Of a stretch of DNA of 64,000 nucleotides, positions 22,502-36,100 are shown piece by piece. Source of the DNA: Toxoplasma gondii ME49 (lineage: Eukaryota > Apicomplexa > Conoidasida > Eucoccidiorida > Sarcocystidae). The stretch is taken from positions 3,871,137 through 3,935,136 of the forward strand of contig NC_031477.1 in the NCBI RefSeq assembly GCF_000006565.2. The letters run 5' to 3'. The notes beneath the pieces are model-generated. The model was not told the DNA's origin and searched no databases. It saw nothing but the letters and a program-made list of their open reading frames with translations. Made by a program: the position numbers and the translations under genes. Numbering within the stretch: position 1 is the first letter of the stretch; each line of letters starts with the position of its first letter.

Positions 22502-25500
22502 GTTGGTGAAAAGAAAGTGGAGGAAAGGTTTGAAGACAGAAATCCGACGTGGACGCAGAGGCCAGACAGACCAACAGGCGCTTGTTAGAAGAGGGAGGCG
22601 GCGGAGTTGAGCGCGATGACGACGAAATGGAAACGGAAAGCTGCAGAAAATGCACAGATGCAGGGCTGCTGCAGAGACAAGGAGAGCAGCTGGGGGAAAA
22701 GGGGAAGTCACGCGCAAAAGAGCTCGAGACGAAGTTCGCTTGAGGCTCTCCGGCACAGCAGAGCATGCAGCGAGTTGACGACGAAGCGGAAAACAAAGAG
22801 ACAGGCAGGCGTCGAGCGAAGACAACACAAGCAGAAAGCGCTGTGCCTCGAAGAGAAGGGAAACGAGAACAGAAACAGTCGCGGCGCGGCGTGGTATTCG
22901 GTGGTCTTCTGAAGGAAGAAGAAGCAGAGGCAGAAATGAGATCGGACGGCGAATATAAAAGGCAGGAAGAAAGAGAAAGACCGAGGAAGGAGACAAAAAC
23001 CTAGAAACGGAAGAAAAAAACGGCAGAACCCGGCAAGTCTACAAGCAGAGAACTGGTCGCCGCTGAGACGGGTCCACGCGTATGCGGCAGCGAGGAAACT
23101 GTTTCTCCTCATCTAATGAGTTAAAAGCGCATTTCAATCTTCCCTTCTCAGTAAGAATGACTCGGTAAATTCTCTTTTCTTGGGGTTTGAGACGTCGTCG
23201 TTTTTTCGACGCTTGTTTTTCAAACTGCATGCACCGGAACACATGCACGAAGATCCAGTGTTGAAACCGAAAAAAACACAGAAAGAGTTACCTTTTTCGC
23301 GTCTTTTCCGGCTTTTGCTGTTGTAAATGCGTCAACGGGGAAAAAGGACTCTTCAACCAAGATACTTCGTCTTCTAGAATGGCTTCTCTCTTTTACTGGG
23401 TGACTCGCCTGCAGGATGACAGGAGTGAGACGCGCAGCACGTCGGCCACCCGTCGGATTCTTTTGGTGGTTACGCTCGTGAAAAGGGCAGTTCCAGAAGC
23501 CTAGAAATCCCACTGTATGAAGTGCAACATGGAGGCTAGGTTCAGGTATAATCCAAGATGCTACTGCACGCCTATGTGACACCCGGCGTTCAGGCAAGAT
23601 CCCAGAGTGTTCGTCTCGACCAAATCGTAGCGTTCCGGGGGTTCGTGCTGCACAAATTCTCTCGTGTTAAACAGGGTCGGTTACGTAGGGAAGATGGGGT
23701 CCCTCTGTATGAAAAGGAAATGAGAAGAAAATTTTGGGAAGCCAACAACCTGCAGTTGCTTCGCACCTGGTAACGCAGCACTCTTTCGAATAGGAACAGT
23801 GGTTTTGTGAAGGTAAGTTACAACCATTCGCCGTGGCAGCCCAACGTCGGCGTAGATGATGATGAATACTTAGGAGACACTGTCGGCTGCAAAGGGAATA
23901 ATGTGTGCAGAACCTGTGCGGAAACGACGAAAAAGTTATTTCGCGAGCGAGTCAGGCTTGGCTTCTACACAGACTTTGGATACGTCGGAGACGGGCTTGT
24001 GAAGCGAGCAAACGGGGGACAAGAAGTGGCCTTAGTCGATGGGTGTTTGTAACGGATTTGATTTCACAAACATGCAAAACAAAGAGTGGTTTTCCTTTTG
24101 AAAAGGATCAACAGGAACAGAAGAGCCATTCAACGCAAGTCGCCTGCAGCGGTTTCCCAGTGAACACATGACAATATCGGGGAGGCAAGGCAAAGTGCAC
24201 TCACCATTTGTTTGATACTGCGTGCTCTTGTGATGAGAGGACAGAAAACTCGGTAGGGGGGAAAAGGGAATTCCGACGCTACTCCTTCGTCGTCCTGTCG
24301 TGGAAAAATGAGTCCTCATCGGACAGCTCGACATCTAAGTCTTGCTGAACCCTGATCAAGACTTAGGCTGCACACAAAGTGCAGATAAATGTTTTGTCCC
24401 GTGTTTTCTCTGCTAACTGCAGAAGCATCGGGCCGTTCAACGGGGCTCTGTCATGTACGATGAGCTTATTTCTCTGCAGTTGATTGTGCACGTGCGTTGC
24501 GGTCCCTTCCCCAGACGGAACCTCCTTTGTTCCTGCTCCCGACGCACTTGCAGCCAAGAATCCTAGGCAGTCTCAGCGACTGTAGCAGGACAGATAGAGA
24601 GTTCTCGTGCCGTCTCTGTGGAACTTAGTCGGGGAGATTCGCTTCCTCCTCCACCATGAAAAAGAATTCTACGCGGCCATGCTCTCACTGACAAGAAGAT
24701 CGAGGTTCGAAAACTGCCTGTGTTCACTAGATGAGGAACGATCACAACTTCACGATGACTCTTCGGTAGAAAGGAGTCCTGGTTATAATCTGTTTCTTTC
24801 GATCGAGATGGAAAAGTGACGCCGAAAACGCAGTGCTTTCGTGGAAACCAAGTTCAAGGACACGGCCTGTTAGGGAAGAGTTGGACGCGTGTCGATCGCA
24901 AATTGTCTCTGTACAACTGATCCACAGTCCCGATCCACGTAAAAAATCACCGGCTTTCGATAGATTCAGCATCGCAGAATAGGCTTAAAATTAGCTCTCA
25001 GATACGATATCAATAGCTTTTTCAAATGTGAAACACTTCGGTGTCACGTCCGAGGTATTTTATCGACGGGCCGTCTCGAAGATAAATCCTCCACGACCAC
25101 AGCAGTCCTGTGTCGTTTGCAGCTCATCGAATGCAAAAGGATTCCGTATAGTGCGATGTGTAAATTGTCAGCACGAGGCGGACGGCTCTCAGTGAGTTCG
25201 ATGCGATATCATCAAAGTGAAATGATGTGTCTCGCGTAAACTGTGTGTATCCCGCACGTTTCTGTAGACACGAATGCAGCGCCCCTAAAAAGACAACGCA
25301 GGAACGCTTTTAAACGTAAAGTCGAAGAGAAACAGAAATCGTGAAAGACGTGCACCCGTGCGCGGATGTCGTAAGGGAAAACAGTCACAGCGGAGCAATG
25401 AAACGACACAAAGAGGCTCTGTGAACTCAGTTCAAACGGAAACTGGCCTTTTCCTCTACTACAGCTCCTTAGACACAGACGCGACAGAAGGCGTCAGATT

Positions 25501-28239
25501 TGTGGTCCTGTGAGATAACAATCGAAGCGACTGATTTCAATTGCACTGTCAATCGGAACAAAGAGCATCCGCGCACACTGATTGTCCCGTAGGTTTTCAG
25601 ATTCTGTTCCTGTGACGCATGCCGTGATGGTCAACTCTGCTTCGAGTTGCCAGCTTTCGCTTGACCCGTGCTTTCGCGAGGCTGTGTACTTCGAAACTCG
25701 AATTCTCGGTAGAAGCAGTCTAAGTAGAAAGTGCAGAACCCTGAGCGCAGACGGAATCGTACCCCCACACGAATGTCGTTGTTCGCGAACTTCCTGAAGG
25801 CGGGAACGATAGCACTTAGAGTAAGTAAAGACCACTGCGGTGTCTTCCCCCCACTTCCAGTGCCAGTCGACCGGCACCGTTCCACCGGCTGCCACCAAGG
25901 TCGATCTAAAACTCCAAACGTTTATTTGCACAATGTCTGCAAAGACACCTAGCACATGACGGCGTTAAGTCAGTCCTGGTCAGTATCGGGCGTGCAAGTA
26001 GGAGCATCGAAAATATCTCCATTCGTCCTCGGCGTTGTGGCTGCCTCTGCCTATTCGAGTTGAGTGCAGCGCGACCTGCCCAAGAGAAGATCTGACTTCG
26101 GATTGCGAATTGGATCATCTACCTAACGCGCCCAGCAGACAAGTAAGTTTTCCAGTTACTCTTCATAGTCATAGCAAAATTCAACAACCTAGCGGTTGCA
26201 GGTGTGACGGTTTCGTTGCAATGTGCCGCTTCTTCTAATGTCAAGTTCTTCATAAGAACACTCTAAAGGCGAATTTCGCTCCCGAACCGAAGCGTGCGAA
26301 ACTCTAGAAGAACCGGCTTCACGACGAGAAACCAGTTCTTTCACAGTGCCTATCAACGGACCCTAAAGGCCACTTAGTGTTTTTTGTGTCGCCGGTGCAG
26401 CTCTTGTCTCGGTCTTCGGCACTCCAGTAGTGGTGTACAGCTGTCACAGCTTCTTCGTGTCTGATAACAGCAGACATACTGTGTCGCTGCGTAGTACGGT
26501 TCGCTACGAAATCCACAGCACAGTGGCCACACACGATCACTTACTGTAAAGCGGTAACAGGCACCCTTCCAGTTTTCGGGTTCTTCAGAGAGCGACCCCC
26601 CCCCCACCGCTGTTATCTAGGTGAATACAGACAGTCAATACGCGGCTCTAGAGAGGCTTGAGTTTCTCTGCTTTCTGCCTCCTTCAGGGGGATTGGCCCC
26701 TGTGCTTTTCGTGGGTGAATCGGATCGAAAATCTGCGGTCTCCAGTGTGAAATTTTCTATGTCTACACTCTCGGTGACACATCGTTTTAAGAAGGTGTAT
26801 TTTGAGGCGTCGCACCTGGCGATGTGGGGGGGTGCATTGAGTGAGTGCATGCGCACATGCCGTCTCCCGCTTTCTGCTCGCTGCCATGGGGTATACGCTG
26901 CCGGCGACAGGGGTGGAAGCTGGAACGGAATGATTCCGACGGTTAAAATGGTGCTTCCGGTGGTTGCCAACCCGGTCACCAGATCTGCACACGACTGTCT
27001 ACGAGTTCCAGGTGTTTTCTGGTTTCCCCAGATTTGTGCGAACGGACGAAGACATCGGTCGTCTCCGTGTCGGGATAACCGAAGGGTGCGCGACGGTCAC
27101 TGTATGTGTACCGCCATTCTTTGTGGTAGGCTCGGCGAAGATGGTTTCTGACCCTTTTGGCGACTCCTGGCAACTCTGAGACTGCATCCGTCCGCTTCTT
27201 CTGGCGCACGTGATTTCCCCGTCGCCCCGCTGTGTCTTCCAGAGTTCGCCGGTGAGTTTCTGAAAATACGATCCCGAACTTCCGCTAGTTTGTCTCCATG
27301 GATGCGCAAACGGTAGCCGGTGCCTATGTGGCCTTGGTCGCCCTGAAGCGCGGGGGCTTTTGTGGTGAGTCTGCGAAGCGTTCTGACTCTGGCACTCTGC
27401 GTGGCGTTTGTCGCTTCTAGTGGACATCTCTTGGGTTTCGCCCCTGTCTCGGATAGGACCTGGAGAGTTTGTGATCTTGGAGAAGAGGTACGGAAGACCA
27501 ATAGGTTCCTTGTTGGTCACTTCTGCATGGTACCTATCTGTTCGATGCTCAAACTTAAGACGTTGTGGAGAGGTTATGTACAGTCAGGTCTCCGCCGCGT
27601 GCATCGCGTAGTCTCTCCGAGATTCGTGCCTTTTTGCTTTTTGCGCGATCCGGAATGAGATAGGATGCACTCTTCCAGTTCGACGGAACCGGTGTTCCAC
27701 GTCCTCGTTCCGTCGGCCTTCTCTCACGAGGGTGCAAACTCCGACCACAACAATTTTCCCTTTGAATCTGTCTCTCTGAGACTGCTCATGAGGACACAGG
27801 ATCGCACTGAACCTCTCCGTGCACCTGTTGTATTATTTTTTTTTTCTCCAAACACTGCGGCAGCGTGTAGTCGGTCCGCGACTACGCTTTCAAGACCAGT
27901 GGAGTATTGACTGGAACTGGAGTGTTGTCCTTTGTCTCGTGCCTTTCGTGTAGCGGTGTGTATCATCATAGAGTTCCCTTCCCTGAGAAACTCTGTTAGC
28001 TCGTGCGGTAGACCGGAACACCCTGGGAAGCCGCTTGCCTGAGGATTCATGTACAGAATAAGTTTTTTCGAGTCGCTGCAGTCTCTTTTTGTCTCGCGCC
28101 CACGGATCCGTTCGGATCCTGACTGTGACATCGCAGCGCTGGCGCAGAACCGCGTTTTTGCCGCCACATGCTTTAGCGTGTTCGACGGCAAGGTTGTTTT
28201 ACGTAGCAGAGGTTTTTTTCTCCGTTCATTTTTCGCAGC
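22502..28239. other. 5.7-kb divergent intergenic region, SMU1 / ApiAT-like
   Basis: The first 500-600 bases are purine-rich on +, that is pyrimidine-rich on the SMU1 sense strand, and fit an SMU1 5' UTR. From about 23.1 to 28.2 kb composition is even, with no TA arrays, no tandem repeat and only short accidental frames, the longest being a 176-codon frame at 26621-27151 without a recognisable motif. Homopolymers occur at about 26596-26605 (C) and 27836-27845 (T). It should carry two promoters and possibly long untranslated leaders or non-coding RNA. I see no protein-coding gene. Confidence 0.5.
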
Positions 28240-30234
28240 ATGGCGGATCCCGCCGCGTCCTCGCGTTTCTCAGGTCTGCGCACTCGGTTGAAGGCTTGGA
28301 TTCCTCCCAGTGACCTTCCGGGGGCGAATCAGCCGACGCCTTGTAACTTCAATCGCTACGCGCTTCTTTTTTTCTACGTGATCAGTGGGTGTCTCACAGG
28401 GGTCGTTTTTTTCGGGTGGCCTGCCATGGCGTCTTTGATCTTCTACAACGAGGGTTTCTCGACCCTCTGCGCGCGGGACCCTGCAACAGGTGCGTTTTCC
28501 CCCGACTTTCGACAGGAAGGCCAGTTGTTCATTTGTGACGCTCAAGACGCCGCGGTCCAGAAACTGTACACCTTGGCGGGTCTTCTCTGCTGCGTCATGA
28601 GTGCATGCGGCGGGGCACTGCTCGACTTCATCGGACCCAAGTACACAATGTGTCTAGGACAACTCCTCTCCATCACGGGTTGGCTGTTTTTGGCTTTCTC
28701 GGGAGCCGCGCCGAGCACGTACTACGCCGGCATCGCCTTTATCGGTCTGGGCGCAGATGTCGGCTTCCTCCCCACCATGTGCGTCACGCGGCTCTTGCCC
28801 GGCTCAGCGGGCCTCGTAATCACGCTGCTCAGCTCCGCCTCTTCGGCGAGCTCTGCGGTTCCCATGGTGCTCGCCAAGGTTGTCGAACACCACGGAGCGA
28901 GTCTCAAGACCGTCGCGCTCTGGTACATCTGCTGCGGCCCCATCGTCAGTCTCCTCATTGCGCTCTTCCTCTTGCCGCGACGGAACTATCTGGTTGGCGA
29001 CGAGTTCGCGGACCGGGGGCGCAGCCTCGAAGACCACGCGTGCACAGTCGGCGACGGACGGAGCGAAGGTGACGAGACAGGCCGGGACGCAGATATGGAA
29101 GACGACGGCGCTAGCCGTCGAGACGCGCCAGCCAAGCAGAATGTGAGGCAAATGACGAATCAGAGTTCCTCCAACTGGCTCTCCCGCGGTCGAGAGAAAA
29201 CACTGGATGTCTCGCGCGTCCAGGAGGCGAGGGAGAAACACACACCTGCGACTCGTGCTGTCGAACCCTCCATGCCGGAAGGTGCCTCGTTTGGATGCAG
29301 GAACGTAGTGCAAGCGACTGAGCTTGCGGACGGTGCGCGCTGTGAAGAGGTGAGGCCCAGGACGGAGGAAGTCGTGTGTTTGACAGACTCAGAGGAAAGG
29401 TGGAGAGGCGGCGTTGATGACGCAGCAGGCAATGCTGCCACTTCGATCCCCGGGAGAACAGTAGCTTGTGAACGGGACGGCCCACAACAGTCGATCGAGG
29501 CCCAAGGCGAACGTGAAGAGGAATCGAAGAACAAGGGTGAAGAGAGGCCGCCGGCGCCGCCTCCGTTTTTCAAACAACTATTTTCACTGCGCTACCTCCT
29601 CGTCGTCGTTTACTTCGTCGGTGTCGCATGCGCTGGCGCGTTCTTTCAGCAGGCGCCGCGCCGCATGTTTAACGACACCGTAGTCGACTTCATGGAGATG
29701 ATGCAGCCTCTCGCATTTCTGCCTTGCATTATTTTTGGCAAGTGTGCAGACGTTTTTGGCATTTTGAAGGTTTGGATGGTGGTGAACACCTGTGGGTTAC
29801 TGATGTACGCCACCTCCATGATTCATGGCTTCCACAATGCTTTCGGGTACACCTCGGTTTTGCTCTACACCCTGTACATGTCCGTCTTTTCGAGCCAAGT
29901 CTTTGTGTACATTGAAGAAACATTCTCCCCTCAGTATTTCGGCAAGATGATTGGTCTGACAGCGATGTGTGGCGGCCTCCTTTCGATGGTTTCGAATTCG
30001 TTGTATGAACACGTAGTCATTGGTATCGGAAAAGGTGACCCGTTTATCATGCAAGTCGCTTTGACCGTTTTCCTAGGGATTCAGTACATCTGGATTGCAT
30101 GGCTGATGTGGCTGAAAAGGAAAGAGCCGAATCCGTACCGCAGCCGACCAGCACGTCTGCCGCCATCCGACAACCCCAGTATACACGCGGTGCCCACTTG
30201 CCTGGCACCTTTCGAGCCTGTTTGTGAAGTCTAG
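28240..30234 (+). CDS. Major facilitator transporter, ApiAT/SLC43-like
   Basis: Intronless, 664 aa, with a start in good context (cagcATGGCGG). Residues about 41-68 form the first membrane helix. Five more follow to about residue 247, with the MFS loop 2-3 signature in degenerate form (GGALLDFIGPKYTMCLGQ, residues 124-141) and a helix-rich FLPTMCVTRLLPG segment. A hydrophilic, Glu/Arg/Ser-rich cytoplasmic loop of about 195 residues (about 251-446) separates the halves. The second half (about 448-635) has six further helices, including QVFVYIEETFSPQYFGKMIG, which resembles the loop of SLC43/ApiAT proteins. ApiATs are plasma-membrane amino-acid transporters of apicomplexans. The exact subfamily and substrate cannot be read from sequence alone. 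It lies between SMU1 (divergent) and the patched-like gene (same strand, 2.9 kb away). Confidence 0.85.
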   Translation: MADPAASSRFSGLRTRLKAWIPPSDLPGANQPTPCNFNRYALLFFYVISGCLTGVVFFGWPAMASLIFYNEGFSTLCARDPATGAFSPDFRQEGQLFICDAQDAAVQKLYTLAGLLCCVMSACGGALLDFIGPKYTMCLGQLLSITGWLFLAFSGAAPSTYYAGIAFIGLGADVGFLPTMCVTRLLPGSAGLVITLLSSASSASSAVPMVLAKVVEHHGASLKTVALWYICCGPIVSLLIALFLLPRRNYLVGDEFADRGRSLEDHACTVGDGRSEGDETGRDADMEDDGASRRDAPAKQNVRQMTNQSSSNWLSRGREKTLDVSRVQEAREKHTPATRAVEPSMPEGASFGCRNVVQATELADGARCEEVRPRTEEVVCLTDSEERWRGGVDDAAGNAATSIPGRTVACERDGPQQSIEAQGEREEESKNKGEERPPAPPPFFKQLFSLRYLLVVVYFVGVACAGAFFQQAPRRMFNDTVVDFMEMMQPLAFLPCIIFGKCADVFGILKVWMVVNTCGLLMYATSMIHGFHNAFGYTSVLLYTLYMSVFSSQVFVYIEETFSPQYFGKMIGLTAMCGGLLSMVSNSLYEHVVIGIGKGDPFIMQVALTVFLGIQYIWIAWLMWLKRKEPNPYRSRPARLPPSDNPSIHAVPTCLAPFEPVCEV

Positions 30235-33165
30235 AGAAACGCCACTGCGGAGTTCTGGATCGTTGAAAGACACGGTACAACGCATGCAGCAGGGAACGTG
30301 AAGAACGATTCACCTTCCGGAAAGAGTACCGTGGTTCCGAAGGGCGGCGTGTAGCTCCGGTGTGCCTTCTTGTTTTCCTATGTAGAACACCGTGTTTTCA
30401 TGGTCGCTCATGAAGCCGAAGCATGCAGTCGTACCGAGTTTACTGTCAACAGGTTTCCCTGTGGTCTGGAAGTACAGCCACTGCGGCATGAATTCGGTTT
30501 TTTATGTAAATTATGGTTTGTGTTGGGATGCTTCGTTGTCTGGGCTTTCGCAGGTAGGACTAAACACACATGACTGACATTCCCCCCATTTGAACGTGAA
30601 CAAAGTACATCGGTTTGGTGTGTAAGAGCGGCGACGCCCCTTACAGCGCATGCCGGTCTGTTTCGCATGTCACGTGTCCCCTGGTGCTTTTTTTTTCATC
30701 GCAAGTGGTAACTTACTGCGGCGTGTGTCAGACGGTTGAATGATCAAGGATCGATTGTTGTGGTGTGTAGGCGCTCCGCTTGACAAAGGTATTAGGTTTG
30801 GAGTGTCATGCATCATCGAACTGGAAACAAGAGCTTGTTTGCGTTTTACTGTTCTGTTAAGACGTGTTGCTCGCCACTCTCTAGTGCGCACGTACCCGCT
30901 TGTCTGTCTGTAAAAAAGTGAATCACGTCTCGAGCGGACGACGCCGGACGTCCCATTTGGCTTGCTGACCAGCGAAAGCTGGGTTGGAAGAGGAGTCACC
31001 AAATACACGCTGCGCATGTCGGTAGACAGTCGTCTGTACCAGCAGTCAACGGAGCACAGTAGATAACGGCTTGAGTAGACGAACCCCACCCCCCTCAACG
31101 CTGACTCGGGTAGAGTCTTCCCTTAGATAAGCAAAGTGAGGAGCTCTTCGTTGCGGGGTTTCTTCTCTGTTCTGCGCGTACGTGTTCGAGCACTTGACTA
31201 TGCAGTCGCCACACGGTTACTGACAGGTTTTGACCGCTGTTACCTGCTACACCCGTCCCTGTGAAATTCTATGGTAAGATCGGTTGGATTTCAAATCGAT
31301 GTCGAGGGTAGAGACCTCGTTCGTATTGTTCCGCCAGGGCGAGCGGTGATGTCTTTGGACAGGAGAAAATACATCACCTAACAGTGACGCTCAGTCGGCG
31401 ACAAAGCCATCGTGACCCAGCGTTTACCGCCGCTGGCAAGGTGCATCCAGTCGTATGCGGAAGAAACAAACAGCGGCAAGAGAGCGAAATTTCTGCAGCG
31501 CGCAAGGACGAAACGCGCGACCTGTATTGTACACCGTTCTCCGACTGCAGTGTCAATCGTGAAACTGTGCCAAGAAACACTATCAAGAATCGTATCTGGT
31601 CTTCCTCGTCCACTTTTATACGAAGAAAGTAAGACCTCAGTTGGTACGCATACGGACATATTTAAAATTGTGACGAGACAACAGTGGCTGATCGTCGATT
31701 GTTGATACGAAAGAGTGTTTCTCGCTCTCGTTTTCCACTGAGCGTTAGTGACTTCCAGCGGGAGCTCCACGAGGTTCGCTTCGGTCTGCGGTCCATAGTT
31801 AGAAATGTATTCATAGGTGGGTTATCTACACTACATGCAAAGCTAGAGAATAGGCATTTTTGAGAAATCGGGCGCGGTAGGGGCTCCTTTGTCCGTAGCC
31901 ACGAAAGCCAAAGGTCTGAGTGACCGTGTTCGCAGACTACCGGGTGTAACGCATGCATATGCAGCACGCTAAATCAAGTTGTTGAAGGCAGTGGTGTGTC
32001 CCGAAGAGCTATTCATTCGGAATGTAACAGATTCCGCGAGCAACGCGATGTTAGAAAATCACAGCCACTTCCCCCTTAAGAGTCATTTCCCTCCTCCGCG
32101 CATTTGCCATTCCAGCTGGAATCTTTGTGCAAAGGCTGGGCTGCCAAACTAGCCTTTCAGTCACTTGCTGGGACTGCAGTGAAGTTAGTGTAGATGGAGG
32201 AAAGCGCGAGACGCCTGTCGCTGTGGAAACAGCGTCGAGTGGCAGACAGCGGAGACGACAGACTAGCTGAACTGCCCCCCAGCAGCGGCGTTCTCCGAGA
32301 AGCAAATCTGGGTTTCGGGGTCTGCAGTGGCATATGCTCAGTTGTATATGCACAATAGTGCCTGCCTCAGTTGAGAATCAAAGCTTTGTGGAAATGTGCT
32401 TTGTCCGATCTGCCCGAAAAGCATGGTGCAAATCTTCGAGCATTATAGTACCCAATGAGCGAGCTCGACTCCGCTCGCGGGTGTGGCAGCCATGCATTCC
32501 GCACGTGCACCCCTGCGAGAAACCGAGTCGATTATCGGTAGAAAGAGGCTAACACAATTTTCACCGGCGTTTAGTTTCAGAAGAGTTGTATTCTGCTGTG
32601 GAAAGAGCAGCGGAGCGCAGCAGAGTGACTTCTGCCCTCCTTACGTGATCATGAATCTTGACCTCCAGCGAGTGTTCGCGGGCGCTACGACTTTCGTGTC
32701 TCGTCTGCCACCCATCCTTGTATTTGTATCAGCTCCGAATGCGAGGTAATTTGAAGACTCCAGAAAACCAGGTCACTCTATGTGCACCTCAAAAGGGGGT
32801 CCGAGTAACGTGCAACTCGAAACTAGAAAACGATATAGTGCTGTCTGGCGGGTGACTTCGTACCAGCCGCGGTTGTCGAACGCTTCGCGCATGGTTCCAT
32901 TCCGGTCTATGGCAGTGTCTGCATTTCTCTATACACCGTTTTCCTTTTCACACATTGCCTTCCGCAGGTTGCGACGCGTCGCACCTATCCGCTACCTCCA
33001 TAGAGAGTTCTACACGTACTCTGGCGTGTTGTCCACCGGGTAAGATCTCAGTGAGCCACTTTTCTTCGTTCCCTGTACCTCCCTGTTACCGATTCTATTG
33101 CCGGGAGTACACCAGCAGAGGTTTCGGCCGGGCAACTCGGACTGGCGTGCTTGCTCACCGACCAC
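30235..33165. other. 2.9-kb intergenic region, ApiAT-like to patched-like
   Basis: No tandem repeat, no TA array and no frame with recognisable content. The frame of the patched-like ORF is open back to a TTG at 33151 but has no upstream ATG there. I interpret this as the ApiAT-like 3' UTR plus the promoter and 5' UTR of the next gene. Confidence 0.55.
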
Positions 33166-36100
33166 ATGGAGAAGAATTGTAACAGCGTGGCAGGCCACGC
33201 CGGAACTCTTGTCAAGGCTTCCTCGCGGCAAGCCGATGATAAGGCTGGATCGCGAGTTCCTCCAGGGGGACATTTGCTGCAGACAAACAAGACAGAGTCT
33301 CAGTTACTGCCCTGCGCATCACCATCTGACCCCGTGCACTGGACGAACGAAATTGTCCCGGTTGTCGCGGACACTTCGGCCCCAGCCGAGGCGGCTCCCG
33401 ATCAAACGGTGTCTGACGGAGAACAGTTAACAAGGGCCCCTGATGAAACATACTACCAACGGAGCGAGAGTCTAGCGGAGCCCCCAGCAGAGAATGAATT
33501 GCCAGCAGGGCGAAGTCGCAGGCGCCGCAGCAGGTGGTGTCTGGGCTGTGGCTGCTTTGAACAGGTGAAAACGGTTGTGTTACGAATGTTGATGACGGGA
33601 TTTGAAAAATATGCAGGAGTAGTGTATGATCATCCCTGGCTTTTTATCATGGTGTCTTTGCTTGCTACGGCGGGCATGTCTGTCGGAATCTTTCTGCGGA
33701 CGCCTGAATCGGATGTCTACACCCTGTACAGTCTTTCAGGTTCTCCAAGTCAAGTGACTAAAGAGCATCTCCTCGACGTATTGCCGCCTGATCGCCTTCT
33801 GTTTGTGTTGCTGACCGGAACAAGTAATCTCGTAACGCGGGAGACGGTGACTCGCATTGACAGTCTTCTCCAGGGCATCGAGAGCATTACTTTGCGGCGC
33901 GACTCAGTAACAACGGACGAGTTCAACCACAGACTTGTCAGCCACGACCGGTCGCCCTTCCCAGAAACAATCACCTTCCAAGACATCTGTGCAAAAGACG
34001 GCTCCGGAAAGTGCCAAGTCCAAAGTATTTTGGATCTGTATCCGTCGAGCTCGGCGTGGGGTGTCATGCCCATTGCTTCCGCAAGCTGGCCGGTTGTTAC
34101 GAATCCTGTGACCCACAAGGTGTCCCGCTTAGATGCTATCCTCGGAAAAATCACGACGTCTGTGCGTTTAGCGGAACAAGGGAGTGGGCGTCCGGCGCTC
34201 ACGGTGGTGGAGGAGGCGGAAGCTATGCTCATGCGAATAGATCTTAGGGGCGAGACAATTTGGAAGCCGTACACGGCGGCATTCGAAAAACTCGTCCTGG
34301 ACTATGTGCTCGGCCAGGACTTTGGTCCGGACATATCTGTGACGGCGAAAGCGGAGCGGTCTTCGTACGATGAACTGAAGCGCGTGTCAACATTGGATGT
34401 CGTGGAGTGGCTCCGCCTGTGTGCGGCAGTTCTCGTCGTCTTCCTCTACACCTCGGTCGTGAACAGTTCAAAGACGCATCGAACAAAGCTCGTGCCATCA
34501 GCCATGGGTGCGCTAGCGAGTCTTTTGGGGTATCTGGGTGGCGCTGGACTCGTGTACCTGTGTGGAGTTCGGCATACGACTCCTGCAGAGGCGACTCCGT
34601 TTCTAGCCATCGGCATTGGCGTGGACGATCTGTTTGTCATTATCAACGCTTACTCGCTGACATACCTGCACCCGAATCCCAAGGAACGCGTGGTCGACGC
34701 CATCAGAGATGCAGGCCTGTCGATCACGATCACGACGCTTACGAACGTTATCACCTTCATTATTGGAGCCCTGTCGCCGTACTACAGCATTTCCATGTTT
34801 TGCATCATCACTGCGGGGGCACTCACTTGGGGCTACGTCCTATGTCTTACGTTTTTCCTGGCCGGACTCAGCTTGGACGCTCGACGCGAAGCCCGAAAAG
34901 AGCCGCTTTCCTACTCACTCTTCTGGAGGTTCATGCCCCGCTGCTGCCGGAAAAGCAGCTACGAGCCGCAGCTGTCCCCCCCGCTGCCTTTAACCGCGGC
35001 TGCCTCCGGCCTCGAAGAAATGCGAAATGAAAGCGAAGAGATTGTGACGGCGGATCAGACGCCGCCGACGCATGGAGGGGATCTTTTAACGACTTACCAG
35101 CTGGCTGCACTGATGGTGCTCTACAAGAAACACACGTGTCAATCCCGCAGCAGTCAACCGGCACGGAGACTCTTTGACAGAAGGGACGGAACTGGGACTG
35201 AAGAAACGATGAGCACTCCCGTTCCTGAGGATAGTGAGCGTGACCGGACAAACCAAAAGAGCTGTGGAACTCAGGTCTCCACAGGAATCGTCGACGTGCG
35301 GGAAACAGGACAAGATGCTGCTTCCCAAAGGCGGTTGTCGTCTCATATACGTGACATGACGACACAGGAATCGATTATGCTTCTGAAGAACTTTGAAAAA
35401 GAAATGGAGCAGAATCCGGAGAAGCTCCTTAAGCTGTACCATCCAGAGCCCCTTGGAAATCCAGGTCGAGGTTCTCGACGGTTTTTCAGAGATTACTATG
35501 GCAGGTAAGTTGGCAATTCCAGCGCTCCCCGTTTTTCTTATTAACTTTGAAAGTAGTTTGTCTCTATGTTCGCACCTGCAGTAGCATCCGTACTTGTTTT
35601 TTTTCGTGGAGATCAGGAATGTTTATATGCAACAAAGTTGTGCCCGTGAAGCCGGGCCGGTGCAAGCAGGCTACATAGGCTTTTTAGAAATAAAAAAGAT
35701 GTTGTGGGTCGAGTCTGCTTGTGAAACGCTGTGATCAGGTTTTTAGGAAACACGTTTGTCAAGGCGACGGTTCTTGTGATCTTCGCGGCAGTCACTGCGT
35801 TGGCAATTTACGGTGCCACAACGCTCAAGTTTGGTCTATCCTTGAAAAACATTACTCCGCAGGCGTCGTACCTGCGAGATTTCTACAGCTTGCACGAAGA
35901 TCTCTTTCCAAGTTACGGCGACGAGGTCACCGTATTTTTTGCAGAAAACGACAGATGGGAAGACCGAGAAGTACAGATGCGATACCTCCAGATGGTGAAA
36001 GAGCTATCCGAGCAAGAGTGGGCTGTCGTGGTCACGGATGGCATGTCTCTCTTCCTTCAGCACGCGATGCCCTCACTCCACAGTGGCAATCGGAAAGAAT

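Noticed and set aside
24700..24730. GGTTCGAAAA resembling a tRNA T-arm
   Set aside because: No matching anticodon or acceptor stem was found at tRNA spacing on either strand.
26621..27151. 176-codon plus-strand frame in the SMU1/ApiAT-like gap
   Set aside because: No recognisable domain, no neighbouring exons in phase, and similar-length minus-strand frames overlap it.
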